Positions 17,415 to 25,870 of a stretch of 38,703 bases of DNA are shown in pieces. The first letter of the stretch is position 1; the number at the start of each line of letters is the position of its first letter. The translations under genes were made by a program, and so were the position numbers. Below the pieces are notes generated by a model. The model searched no databases. It was not told the DNA's origin and saw only the letters and a program-made list of their open reading frames with translations. The DNA is from an uncultured Neomegalonema sp. GTDB lineage: Bacteria > Pseudomonadota > Alphaproteobacteria > Rhodobacterales > Rhodobacteraceae. The stretch is from contig CALGNO010000017.1 in the NCBI GenBank assembly GCA_937958625.1, forward strand, positions 1 to 38,703, in the 5' to 3' direction.

Positions 17415-18559
17415 ATCACTGGCAGCTCTTCCGGCGCGCGTCGACTGAGCAAGTGCGAGCCGTCTTCGCGGATGACGATGTTTTCCTCGGCGACCATCAT
17501 ACGCCCCGGTCCGACCGTCATGCTCGGCTCGAGGGTCAGGACCATACCTGGGGCCAGTACAGTGCTATCCCCCGGCATCAGCGAGGGCAGTTCGGTCAGT
17601 TGCATCCCCAGCCCGTGCCCCATCCGCCCGATGCCGCCGCCATCCTCGCCGATGGCGCGCACCATTGCGGCGTGGAGGTCGGCGCAGGTTGCGCCCGGCT
17701 TTGCGATGGCCAGTGCGGCCTCGGTTGCGGCGTATAGCGTGCGGTGGGCGCTGCGGGCGGCCTCGTCTGCCTGTCCGATGGCAAAGTTGCGGTCGAAGTC
17801 GCAGAAATATCCGTCCCAGCTTGCCCCGGTATCGAACATCAGCACATCGCCCGTCGCCAGGGGCGCATCGGTTGGCGGTGAGATCACATCGCCATAGCCC
17901 CCCTGACCGGCCCCGCCGACCAGATAGGGCACCTCGTCGGCCCCTTGCGCCAGCAATTCGATGCGAAATGCACGGAATGCTTCGGCCAGTGGCATTCCCG
18001 CGCTGACCAATGCGGGCACGCGGTCGAAGGCATTTGAGGCGATGGCGCAGATATGAGCGATCTTCGCGATCTCCGCCTCGGATTTGATGAAGCGGCAGGC
18101 GCGGACGATGGGACCGGCATCGACGAACGCCGCGCCCGTCGTCGCGCGCAACCGTTCGAAATCGGTCAGGGACATGCGCAGGGCGCTTTCCGGTCCCATG
18201 GGCAAGCCGATCACTGATGCGCCCACCTCGCGCAGGGTATCGGTCAGCAGCGAAACGCCCTCATCCTCGGGGCAGGGCGAGTCCCAGACGCGGATGTCCT
18301 CAACCCACGTGCGCGCCATCGTATCGGCCCCAATGGCCGGGATCACAGCGATGGGTTTGCCTTCACGGGGCAGCACCAGAAACCATGGGCGCGTTGGGCT
18401 TTGCCAGAACGGCGTGAGGAAGCCGCTGAAATAGCGGACCTCCGGTTCGGTGCAGAACAGCAGCGTGTCGATACCCGCCTCAGTCATCAGGCGCTGGGCC
18501 TTGACGGTGCGGGCTTCGAACTCGGCGGTTTCAAAGCCCCGCGGCGGCGCGTCAGCCAT
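17411..18559 (-). CDS. M24 family metallopeptidase (Xaa-Pro dipeptidase/creatinase-like)
   Basis: DVLMFDTGASWDGYFCDFDRNFAIG; GRMGHGLGMQLTELPSL; VLTLEPSMTVG. Start set at MADAPPRGFE. Confidence 0.87.
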   Translation of the reverse strand: MADAPPRGFETAEFEARTVKAQRLMTEAGIDTLLFCTEPEVRYFSGFLTPFWQSPTRPWFLVLPREGKPIAVIPAIGADTMARTWVEDIRVWDSPCPEDEGVSLLTDTLREVGASVIGLPMGPESALRMSLTDFERLRATTGAAFVDAGPIVRACRFIKSEAEIAKIAHICAIASNAFDRVPALVSAGMPLAEAFRAFRIELLAQGADEVPYLVGGAGQGGYGDVISPPTDAPLATGDVLMFDTGASWDGYFCDFDRNFAIGQADEAARSAHRTLYAATEAALAIAKPGATCADLHAAMVRAIGEDGGGIGRMGHGLGMQLTELPSLMPGDSTVLAPGMVLTLEPSMTVGPGRMMVAEENIVIREDGSHLLSRRAPEELPVI

Positions 18560-19922
18560 GGGCGAGGGCGGTCTCTGCCGCCAGCCCATAGCCGAGCAAT
18601 GCATCGTCCGCGCCGCCGACCGCCGAGAGCAGCAGGCTGGTCGGCATCTCTTCGCCGTCGGTGCCGTTGGGCAGGGCGAGGCCGCAGAGGTTCAGCATAT
18701 TGCCGAGATTGGTATTGCGCAGGGCCTTCAGGTTTGTGCGGTTGAACAGGGTTACATCCGCCTCAAGCGGTGCGATCTCGGGCGCGGTCATCGCGGCGGT
18801 GGGCATGGCCAGCACGCGGTCGCCGATCTGGGCATGGGCCTCGGCGATCAGACGCGCGCGGGTGGTGAGGATGGTGTGGTAGGCGTGGGCGGACATGGTC
18901 TTGCCGCCCTCGATCCGGGCCACGACGCGGGCATCGACGCGCTCGCGATCCGGCCCGTCGATCAGGTCTTTGTGTATCGCATAGGCCTCGACCGAGGACA
19001 GGGTGCCGTGGTCGGCGATCAGGTGCATGATGTCGGCGAAGGGCTGGAAAGGCCCGCGCTCGATCCTTGCCCCGGCACGCTCCAGCGCCCGCAGGCTGGC
19101 TTCGAAATTCTCGGCCACCGCCGGGTCGAGGTCATTGAGGGCGATGGTTTCGGGCACGAAGATTATCCGGTCACCGGGGGTGGCCCTGCGCGCTTCGGGC
19201 ACCGCCGCCCCGCGCAAGGCGGCGTCGATCAGGATGCAATCCTCGACGCTGCGTCCCAGCGGGCCAACGGTATCGAGGGTGGTGGAGAGGGGAAAAACGC
19301 CGTCTTTGTCGATGCGTCCCTCGCTGGTCTTGTACCCCACGAGGCCGTTGAAAGCCGCCGGTAACCGAACGGACCCGCCGGTATCGGTGCCGATGCCGAT
19401 GGGCGCGAGGTTGGCGGCAATGGCGACGCCCGTGCCCGAGGATGACCCGCCGGGGATGCGTGGCACGTCGGGGGAGTGGGGGTTGCGCGGGGTGCCGAAA
19501 TGCGGGTTGAGGCCGATGCCGGAATAGGCAAATTCGGTCAGGTTGGTCTTGCCGAGGCACACCATCCCTGCGCCCGCCAGCCGGGCCGCAATGCGTGCGT
19601 CGCGGGTTGCGGGCGGGGCTTCGCGTCGGGTCGCGGAGGCGGCGGTCGTCACCTCGCCCTCGAGGTCCACGAGGTCTTTCCAGACCATCGGCACGCCGTC
19701 CAGAGCCGAGGCGGGCTTTCCCGCCGTCAGCCGTGCATCCGCCGCCGCCGCCTCGCGCCGTGCGCGGTCGGGCGTCAAGGTGATGAAGACGTGGTCTGCC
19801 TCGGGCAGGGATGTACGAGAAAGATAGTATTCGGTCAGCTCGGCAGATGTCGCGCGGCCCCGGGCCAGTGCCCTGCCAATGGCGGTCGCGCTTTGTCGGG
19901 AGAGAAGTTCAAGATCAGCCAT
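18552..19922 (-). CDS. Amidase (amidase signature family)
   Basis: GVPMVWKDLVDLEG; GGSSSGTGVAIAANLAPIGIGTDTGGSVRLPAAFNGLVGYKTS. Confidence 0.92.
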   Translation of the reverse strand: MADLELLSRQSATAIGRALARGRATSAELTEYYLSRTSLPEADHVFITLTPDRARREAAAADARLTAGKPASALDGVPMVWKDLVDLEGEVTTAASATRREAPPATRDARIAARLAGAGMVCLGKTNLTEFAYSGIGLNPHFGTPRNPHSPDVPRIPGGSSSGTGVAIAANLAPIGIGTDTGGSVRLPAAFNGLVGYKTSEGRIDKDGVFPLSTTLDTVGPLGRSVEDCILIDAALRGAAVPEARRATPGDRIIFVPETIALNDLDPAVAENFEASLRALERAGARIERGPFQPFADIMHLIADHGTLSSVEAYAIHKDLIDGPDRERVDARVVARIEGGKTMSAHAYHTILTTRARLIAEAHAQIGDRVLAMPTAAMTAPEIAPLEADVTLFNRTNLKALRNTNLGNMLNLCGLALPNGTDGEEMPTSLLLSAVGGADDALLGYGLAAETALAHG

Positions 19923-19980
19923 TACGCGCCCCGCCGGTATAGAGGCGGCCATCCGCGCTGGGCAGATGGCCGCGTGGCAA

Positions 19981-20700
19981 TCAGATCGAGTTTTCGAAAT
20001 TGATGACTTTGCCCTTTTCGCTCCAGCAACGGAAGTAATTGACGGTCCGCTCACCGTTCAAATCGGAAAGCAGCCGCCCGATCACCAGCCAGACGCCTTT
20101 GGTCGGACGTGCCGAGACAATCTCGGCGACCCGCGCATTGACGGCACCGAATTTCGTGGCCTCGCGGACTGCACGGTTCGAGCATTGAGAGACCGACCGG
20201 ATCGCGGGTTGACGCTTGCGGCGCTGGCCTTGAGTGGCCGCTCTACCCGCTTCGGCATCACGAAGGGCGGCTTGGGCTTCGGCAAGTTCGGCTTCGATCA
20301 GCGCGCGGCTTTCCTGCTCTTTGGTCAGTTCTCTGCGCACGCGCCGGGTTTCACGGCGGGCATCGCGCAGGCGCTCGCGCAGGACTTCGGGGTCGATCAC
20401 CCGCTGGGGGGCCGCGCGCTCGACGGTCACGACGAATTCGGCGCTACAGCCATTGCCGGTCCACAATCCGTTTTCCTCGAAACCCCAGGTATAGTTGAGG
20501 AAGCAGGGCGTATTCTCGCCGATCTGGCGCTGAATACCGGCGCTGACGACCTCGCCATTGACGGCGCAGGAAGCACGCTCGCCGATATTGGACTGGCAGG
20601 TAATGGTCTCGGTTACCTGTTCTTGTGCCTGCACCGGCGTCGACAGCCCGGTCGCGATGGTCACTGCGGCGCCGAGCACCGTGGTCACTGCAAATTTCAT
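19981..20700 (-). CDS. Secreted protein with DUF3011-like N-terminal domain and coiled-coil
   Basis: Signal-peptide-like MKFAVTTVLGAAVTIATGLSTPVQA; ITCQSNIGERASCAVNG...RQIGENTPCFLNYTWGFEENGLWTGNGCSAEFVV; long Arg/Glu helix; C-terminal YFRCW segment. Confidence 0.65.
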   Translation of the reverse strand: MKFAVTTVLGAAVTIATGLSTPVQAQEQVTETITCQSNIGERASCAVNGEVVSAGIQRQIGENTPCFLNYTWGFEENGLWTGNGCSAEFVVTVERAAPQRVIDPEVLRERLRDARRETRRVRRELTKEQESRALIEAELAEAQAALRDAEAGRAATQGQRRKRQPAIRSVSQCSNRAVREATKFGAVNARVAEIVSARPTKGVWLVIGRLLSDLNGERTVNYFRCWSEKGKVINFENSI

Positions 20701-20853
20701 AAGTTTTCCTTTTTCTCTACTGCTGGGCGGAGCCTTTTTCGGCCCCGATACCTCGACCCGCCGCGAGTCTATGCACACGCGAAAAAAACGCAAACCCTGA
20801 CGTCGCGTTATAGTGAGGAAAAGTAAGAGAAAATTGTCGAGCCTTGACGCGCC

Positions 20854-20888
20854 GCCGTTTTCAGTGACCTCGCCGGGACGAAAACGGC
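20854..20888 (-). terminator. Hairpin downstream of the agl operon, weak terminator candidate
   Basis: gccgttttc (20854-20862) / gaaaacggc (20880-20888), 17 nt loop; lies beyond the - strand stop at 20923. Confidence 0.35.
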
Positions 20889-20922
20889 ACGGGATGCGGC
20901 GCGCTGTGATTGTCTTCCCGGC

Positions 20923-22020
20923 CTAACGATACCGCAGTGAGAGGCCATCGGCGAACAGGTGCAGCTTTGCCGGATCGGCGGTGACCGACAGGGTTTGGCC
21001 GCGCAAGTCGCGGTGGATGCCGGGGAGTTTGGCGATGACCGGGGCTGTGCGCTCGCCGGTGGGATTGAAGTAGAGCTGCGTGACCTCGCCCAGCGCCTCG
21101 CTGATTTCGACAGTGCCGGTATAGGCGCAGGCATCCGCCTCGGTCACCGCCATATCCTCGGGGCGGATGCCGACATTGACGGTGCGGCCTTCGTCCTCGG
21201 GGGGTGTCGGGATGGCGGCCTCGACCCGGCCTCGGCCTTCGTGCAGTTCGACCTCGGTCATATCGCCTGTGCGGGTGATGCGTCCCGGCAGCAGGTTCAT
21301 GGCGGGGGAGCCGATGAACTGGGCGACGAATTCGTTTTGCGGGGTCTCATAAAGTTCGAGCGGCGTGCCGACCTGTGCGATGCCCTTGTTCGCGAGTACG
21401 ACGATGCGGCTGGCCAGCGTCATCGCCTCCACCTGGTCGTGGGTGACGTAGATCATCGTGGATTCGGGCATCGATTCCTTCAGTTGCGCGATCTCGATAC
21501 GGGTGGCGACGCGGAGCGACGCGTCGAGGTTCGAGAGCGGCTCGTCGAACAGATAGACCTTCGGGTCGCGCACGATGGACCGCCCGATGGCGACACGCTG
21601 GCGCTGGCCGCCCGACAAGGCCTTGGGCAGGCGGTCGAGGTATTCTTCGAGTTGCAATGCCTTCGCCGCGCGGTCGATGGCGGTGTCGATCTCGGATTTG
21701 CTTTTCTTGGCCAGTTTCAGCGCAAAGGCCATGTTATCGCGCACGGTCATGTGCGGATAAAGCGCGTAGGACTGGAAGACCATCGCAATGCCGCGCAGGG
21801 AGGGTGGCACGTCGTTTACATGCACGCCGTCGATATGCAGGTCGCCGGCGGTGATCTTTTCCAGCCCCGCAATCATGCGCAGCAGGGTCGATTTTCCGCA
21901 GCCCGAAGGACCGACGAAGACGATCAACTCGCCCTGGGCAATCTCGAGGTTGATGTCTTTGAGCACCTCGACCGCGCCGCCATAGGACTTGCCGACACCT
22001 TTGAGTGACAGGTTCGCCAT
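20923..22020 (-). CDS. aglK: Sugar ABC transporter ATP-binding protein (MalK/UgpC/AglK family)
   Basis: Walker A GPSGCGKSTLLR; ALSGGQRQRVAIGRSIVRDPKVYLFDEPLSNLDASLR; last gene of agl-type operon. Confidence 0.9.
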   Translation of the reverse strand: MANLSLKGVGKSYGGAVEVLKDINLEIAQGELIVFVGPSGCGKSTLLRMIAGLEKITAGDLHIDGVHVNDVPPSLRGIAMVFQSYALYPHMTVRDNMAFALKLAKKSKSEIDTAIDRAAKALQLEEYLDRLPKALSGGQRQRVAIGRSIVRDPKVYLFDEPLSNLDASLRVATRIEIAQLKESMPESTMIYVTHDQVEAMTLASRIVVLANKGIAQVGTPLELYETPQNEFVAQFIGSPAMNLLPGRITRTGDMTEVELHEGRGRVEAAIPTPPEDEGRTVNVGIRPEDMAVTEADACAYTGTVEISEALGEVTQLYFNPTGERTAPVIAKLPGIHRDLRGQTLSVTADPAKLHLFADGLSLRYR

Positions 22021-22023
22021 GGT

Positions 22024-23655
22024 TCAATCCCCCGATTGTATCGTTGCGAAAAAAGCCTGCCACGGGGGCAGGGTCACGGTGTCTGAAGCCGTTTGCGTGC
22101 CGTCAAAGGGCGCGTCCGCCGGTGTCCAGTTGCCGGACGGCAGGGCGATGGTCTGCTCTGCCGCGCCGAGGTTGAACGCACAGAAGGCACGTTCGTTGCC
22201 ATGGCTGCGAATGAAGGCCAGCCGCTGATCGCCCCGGTCGGTGATGGTTAGATCGCCCTTGGCCAGCGCCGGGTGCCGGGCGCGGAAAGCGAGCATCCGG
22301 CGATAGAAATGCAGCAGGCTTTCGGGCGCATCCTCTTGGCGGGCGACGGCGCGTTCGAGATGCTCGGGCGGCATGGGCAGCCACGGCTTGCCGCTTGAGA
22401 ACCCGCCCGCGCGGTTATCGGCGACCCAGGGCATCGGCGTGCGACAGCCATCCCGGCCCTTGAATTTCGGCCAGAAGCGAAGGCCGTAGGGGTCTTGGAT
22501 GTCTTCGAATGCAATCTCGACTTCCGGCAGGCCGAGTTCCTCGCCCTGATAGAGGCAGACCGAGCCGCGCAGGCTGAGCAACAGCGCGGCATAGGTTCGG
22601 CATCCCGCATCGCCGAGGCCCCAGCGGGTCGCGTGGCGGATGACGTCGTGGTTGGAATAGGCCCAGCAGCTCCAACCGTCGGGATTGACCGCCGCCACGG
22701 CGTCGAGCACCTCGGCAAAGCGGGTGCCGGTGGGCGGCGCGGTGGCCAGAAAGGTGAAGTCGTAGCACATCTGCGCCTTGTCGGTGCCGGAGGTGTAGGC
22801 GGCTTGCAGCTCTAGCCCGTACTGGCCGTCGCCGACCTCGCCGACGATGGCCGCCGCCGGGTATTCATCCAGTACTGCCCTGAGCCGCCGCAGGAAGGCC
22901 GGGTTCTCGGGACGGTTCTTGTCGTAGAGGTGATCCTGCCAGTTATAGGGGTTCACCGCCGGGGCCACGGTCGCGCTGCGCTGTTCGGGCGGCAAGGGCG
23001 GGTTATTGCGCAACTCGGCATCGTGGAAATAGAAGTTGATGGTGTCGAGCCGAAAGCCGTCGACGCCCCGGTCGAGCCAGAAGCGGGCGATGTCGAGCAT
23101 CTCGTCCTGCACTGCCGGATTGTGGAAGTTCAGGTCCGGTTGAGCAGTCAGAAAATTGTGCAGGTAGTATTGCTGGCGCTCGGTGCTCCACTCCCAGGAC
23201 GAGCCGCCAAAGATCGACAGCCAGTTGGTCGGCGGCGTGCCATCGGGTTTGGCATCGGCCCAGACATACCAGTCGGCGCGGGGGTTTTCGCGATCCGCGC
23301 GGCTTTCGATAAACCACGGATGGGCGTCGGAGGTATGGCTGAGGACGAGGTCGATCATGACCTTCAGGCCTAGCCGATGCGCCTCGGCCAGCAGGGCGTC
23401 GAAATCGGCGAGGGTGCCGAACAGTGGATCGACATCGCGGTACTCGCTGACGTCATAACCGAAATCGAGCATTGGCGAGGGGAAGAACGGCGAAATCCAG
23501 ATGGCATCGGCCCCGAGGCTGGCGACATGGCCGAGCCGGTCGGTAATGCCGCGCAGGTCGCCGACGCCGTCGCCGTCGCTGTCCTGGAACGAGCGTGGGT
23601 AGATCTGGTAGATCACCGCACCGCGCCACCAGTCCTTGTCGGGGCCACCGCTCAC
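22024..23655 (-). CDS. aglA: GH13 alpha-glucosidase
   Basis: DWWRGAVIYQIYPRSFQDSDGDGVGDLRGI; GVDGFRLDTINFYF; VGEVGDGQ; YSNHD. GTG start overlapping the upstream permease stop is likely. Confidence 0.92.
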   Translation of the reverse strand: MSGGPDKDWWRGAVIYQIYPRSFQDSDGDGVGDLRGITDRLGHVASLGADAIWISPFFPSPMLDFGYDVSEYRDVDPLFGTLADFDALLAEAHRLGLKVMIDLVLSHTSDAHPWFIESRADRENPRADWYVWADAKPDGTPPTNWLSIFGGSSWEWSTERQQYYLHNFLTAQPDLNFHNPAVQDEMLDIARFWLDRGVDGFRLDTINFYFHDAELRNNPPLPPEQRSATVAPAVNPYNWQDHLYDKNRPENPAFLRRLRAVLDEYPAAAIVGEVGDGQYGLELQAAYTSGTDKAQMCYDFTFLATAPPTGTRFAEVLDAVAAVNPDGWSCWAYSNHDVIRHATRWGLGDAGCRTYAALLLSLRGSVCLYQGEELGLPEVEIAFEDIQDPYGLRFWPKFKGRDGCRTPMPWVADNRAGGFSSGKPWLPMPPEHLERAVARQEDAPESLLHFYRRMLAFRARHPALAKGDLTITDRGDQRLAFIRSHGNERAFCAFNLGAAEQTIALPSGNWTPADAPFDGTQTASDTVTLPPWQAFFATIQSGD

Positions 23656-24776
23656 TTGACGGACCCCGCGAGCAATCCGCGCACCAGATAGCGCTGCATC
23701 GTGAAGAACACGATCAGCGGCACGGCAATCGACACAAAGGCCGCCGCCGCGAGTATTCCCCAATCGCCGCCGCGTGAACCGAGCAGGTCATCGGCGATCT
23801 TGACCGTCATCACCCAGCTTTCGCTGTTCGAGGGCAAAAAGACCTTGGCGATCAGCAGGTCATTCCACGTCCAGAGGAACTGGAAAATCGCGAAGGATGC
23901 CAGCGCCGGGAAACTGAGCGGCAGCACGATCTTGACGAAGACCTGAAAGTCGGTCGCGCCGTCCACCTTCGCGCTTTCGATGATGTCGCGCGGCAGACCG
24001 ACCATGTAATTGCGTAACAGATAGATCGCCAATGGCAGGCCAAAGCCGGTATGGGCCATCCATATCCCCAGAAAGCTCTGACCGATTCCGACCTTGTTAT
24101 GCAGTTGCAACAGCGGCACCAGCGCCAGTTGCAGGGGCACCACCAGCAGCCCGACAACAATCGCAATCATCAACCCCCGTCCCTTGAAGTCCATCCATGC
24201 AAGGGCATAGGCGGCGAAGGCGGCGATAAGGATCGGGATGATCGTCGCCGGGATCGTCACCGTCAGCGTGTTGATAAACGCCCGGTCCATATTGTCGGAG
24301 GTCAGGATGGTCTCATAGTTATCGGTCGAGAAACCGGGCGGCGTTTCGGCGGCGAAATAGATGCTTGGCTCGCGCGTGATCTCCGCTGCCGAGGTGTAGA
24401 GATATGACCCGTCCGCCTGCACCGTCAGGGTGCGGTCGCGCCTCAGATCGCCGGTTTCGCCGGGAGCAAAGGCCGTCGGCGCGCTGCGCGTGCCGCCAAA
24501 GCGCGTGACCTCGCCGGTTTGATCTTCGAAGACGTTGCCGGTCAGCGTGAAGATGCCGTCATCCTCGACCGCGCCACCGGTCGGGGCCTTATACTGGAAG
24601 TTCTGTTCCACCGCGAAGGGGGCGAGCCACCAGCCGCTTTCGGCAATCTGGTCCCGGTCCCTGAACGATGACACCAGCAGGCCGATGGTCGGGAGCAGCC
24701 ACAGCACCACCAGCGCGACCACCGACAGATGGGTGGCCCAGACGAGGGCGGATTTCTTTCCGGCAATGCTGTCCAT
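23652..24776 (-). CDS. aglG: Carbohydrate ABC transporter permease
   Basis: MDSIAGKKSALVWATHLSVVALVVLWLLPTIGLLVSSFRDRDQIAESGWW; EAA-loop region ESAKVDGATDFQVFVKIVLPLSFPAL. ORF track 588 aa version has a spurious N-terminal extension. Confidence 0.9.
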   Translation of the reverse strand: MDSIAGKKSALVWATHLSVVALVVLWLLPTIGLLVSSFRDRDQIAESGWWLAPFAVEQNFQYKAPTGGAVEDDGIFTLTGNVFEDQTGEVTRFGGTRSAPTAFAPGETGDLRRDRTLTVQADGSYLYTSAAEITREPSIYFAAETPPGFSTDNYETILTSDNMDRAFINTLTVTIPATIIPILIAAFAAYALAWMDFKGRGLMIAIVVGLLVVPLQLALVPLLQLHNKVGIGQSFLGIWMAHTGFGLPLAIYLLRNYMVGLPRDIIESAKVDGATDFQVFVKIVLPLSFPALASFAIFQFLWTWNDLLIAKVFLPSNSESWVMTVKIADDLLGSRGGDWGILAAAAFVSIAVPLIVFFTMQRYLVRGLLAGSVK

Positions 24777-25753
24777 TATCTCATCTCCGAACGGGCCTGA
24801 CGGATGTTCCAGATCATCACGGGCAGGACGATGATCATGATCACGAAGGCCACCGCCGTCGCGCGTCCGTCGTCGCGGAACATATACGCCATCATGTAGC
24901 TGGGCAGAATCTCGGTGCCGAAATTGCCGCCGGTCATCGTGTAGACGATGTCGAAGACCTTCAGCACGAGGATCGTAATCGTGGTCCAGACCACCATGAT
25001 CGTGCTTTTGATCTGGGGCACCTTGATCTTGAAGAACACCTGAAACGGGTTCGCGCCGTCTATGATCGCGGCCTCGACCGTTTCTTCGGGGATGCCGCGC
25101 AGGGCAGCGCTGAGGATCACCATGGCAAAGCCGGTCTGAATCCAGACGAGGATCACCATCAGGAAAAAGTTGTTCCAGAATGGCAGTTGCAACACGTCGA
25201 GCGGGGCGAGGCCGAAGGAGTCTCGCACCGCGTTGATGATGCCGATGTCGGGGCTGTTGGCGTAGACGAACTTCCAGATCAGCGAGGCCCCGACGAAGGA
25301 AATGGCCATCGGCATGAAGATCAGCGACTTGGCGATATTGCCCCAGCGCAGTTGATCGGTCAGTTGCGCGACCAGCAGGCCGAAGAATGTCGAGGCCGCC
25401 GGGACGACGAGGACCCAAAGAAAGTTGTTGAAGAGGGCGGTCTGAAAGCCGTCATCGGCGAACATGGTCTCGTAATTGCCGAGGCCGACGAAGTTATCTC
25501 CGGCCCGGTTATAGAGCGAGCGGATGAATGATCCGACCACTGGATAAACGAGGTAAAGCCCCAGCGCGAGCATGGCCGGCAGCAAGAACAGCCACGGCCT
25601 GACGAGGTTTGCCCGGTTGATATTGCGGCCCGAATTGGGGCCGCTTGCGGGGAAGAGAACCTTGTCGAGCAGCAGGTTCGAGAGCCAGAAATAGCCGACG
25701 CACCCTCCTACCCCGAGGATGACCGTGATGACGCCTTGTAACAGTGGTGACAT
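24776..25753 (-). CDS. aglF: Sugar ABC transporter permease
   Basis: MSPLLQGVITVILGVGG...; LRGIPEETVEAAIIDGANPFQVFFKIKVPQIKST EAA loop; multiple TM helices. Confidence 0.9.
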   Translation of the reverse strand: MSPLLQGVITVILGVGGCVGYFWLSNLLLDKVLFPASGPNSGRNINRANLVRPWLFLLPAMLALGLYLVYPVVGSFIRSLYNRAGDNFVGLGNYETMFADDGFQTALFNNFLWVLVVPAASTFFGLLVAQLTDQLRWGNIAKSLIFMPMAISFVGASLIWKFVYANSPDIGIINAVRDSFGLAPLDVLQLPFWNNFFLMVILVWIQTGFAMVILSAALRGIPEETVEAAIIDGANPFQVFFKIKVPQIKSTIMVVWTTITILVLKVFDIVYTMTGGNFGTEILPSYMMAYMFRDDGRATAVAFVIMIIVLPVMIWNIRQARSEMR

Positions 25754-25785
25754 GGGTCGCGCCCTTCGCTGTGGCCGATATTTCC

Positions 25786-25857
25786 GCCCCGGAATTGATC
25801 CGGGGCTTCTCGCCGCTTGGTGCGTTATCCGTCGCGGCCCCGGATCGAGTCCGGGGC
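25786..25857. repeat. Pair of palindromes in the aglE-aglF intergenic region
   Basis: gccccgga-attga-tccggggc (25786-25806) and gccccgga-tcgag-tccggggc (25837-25857): identical arms, different loops. Confidence 0.88.
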
Positions 25858-25870
25858 TGCGCGTCGTCTG

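Noticed and set aside
15083-19922. A single catabolic pathway formed by gabD, hydroxyacid dehydrogenase, M24 peptidase and amidase
   Set aside because: Gene families fit many pathways, the two pairs are convergent, and no transporter or regulator ties them together; substrate cannot be assigned from sequence alone.
24777-25418. N-terminal ~210 aa of the ORF-track 23652..25418 protein
   Set aside because: This part runs out of frame through aglF and reads as Arg/His-rich nonsense; the true permease starts at MDSIAGKK (24776).
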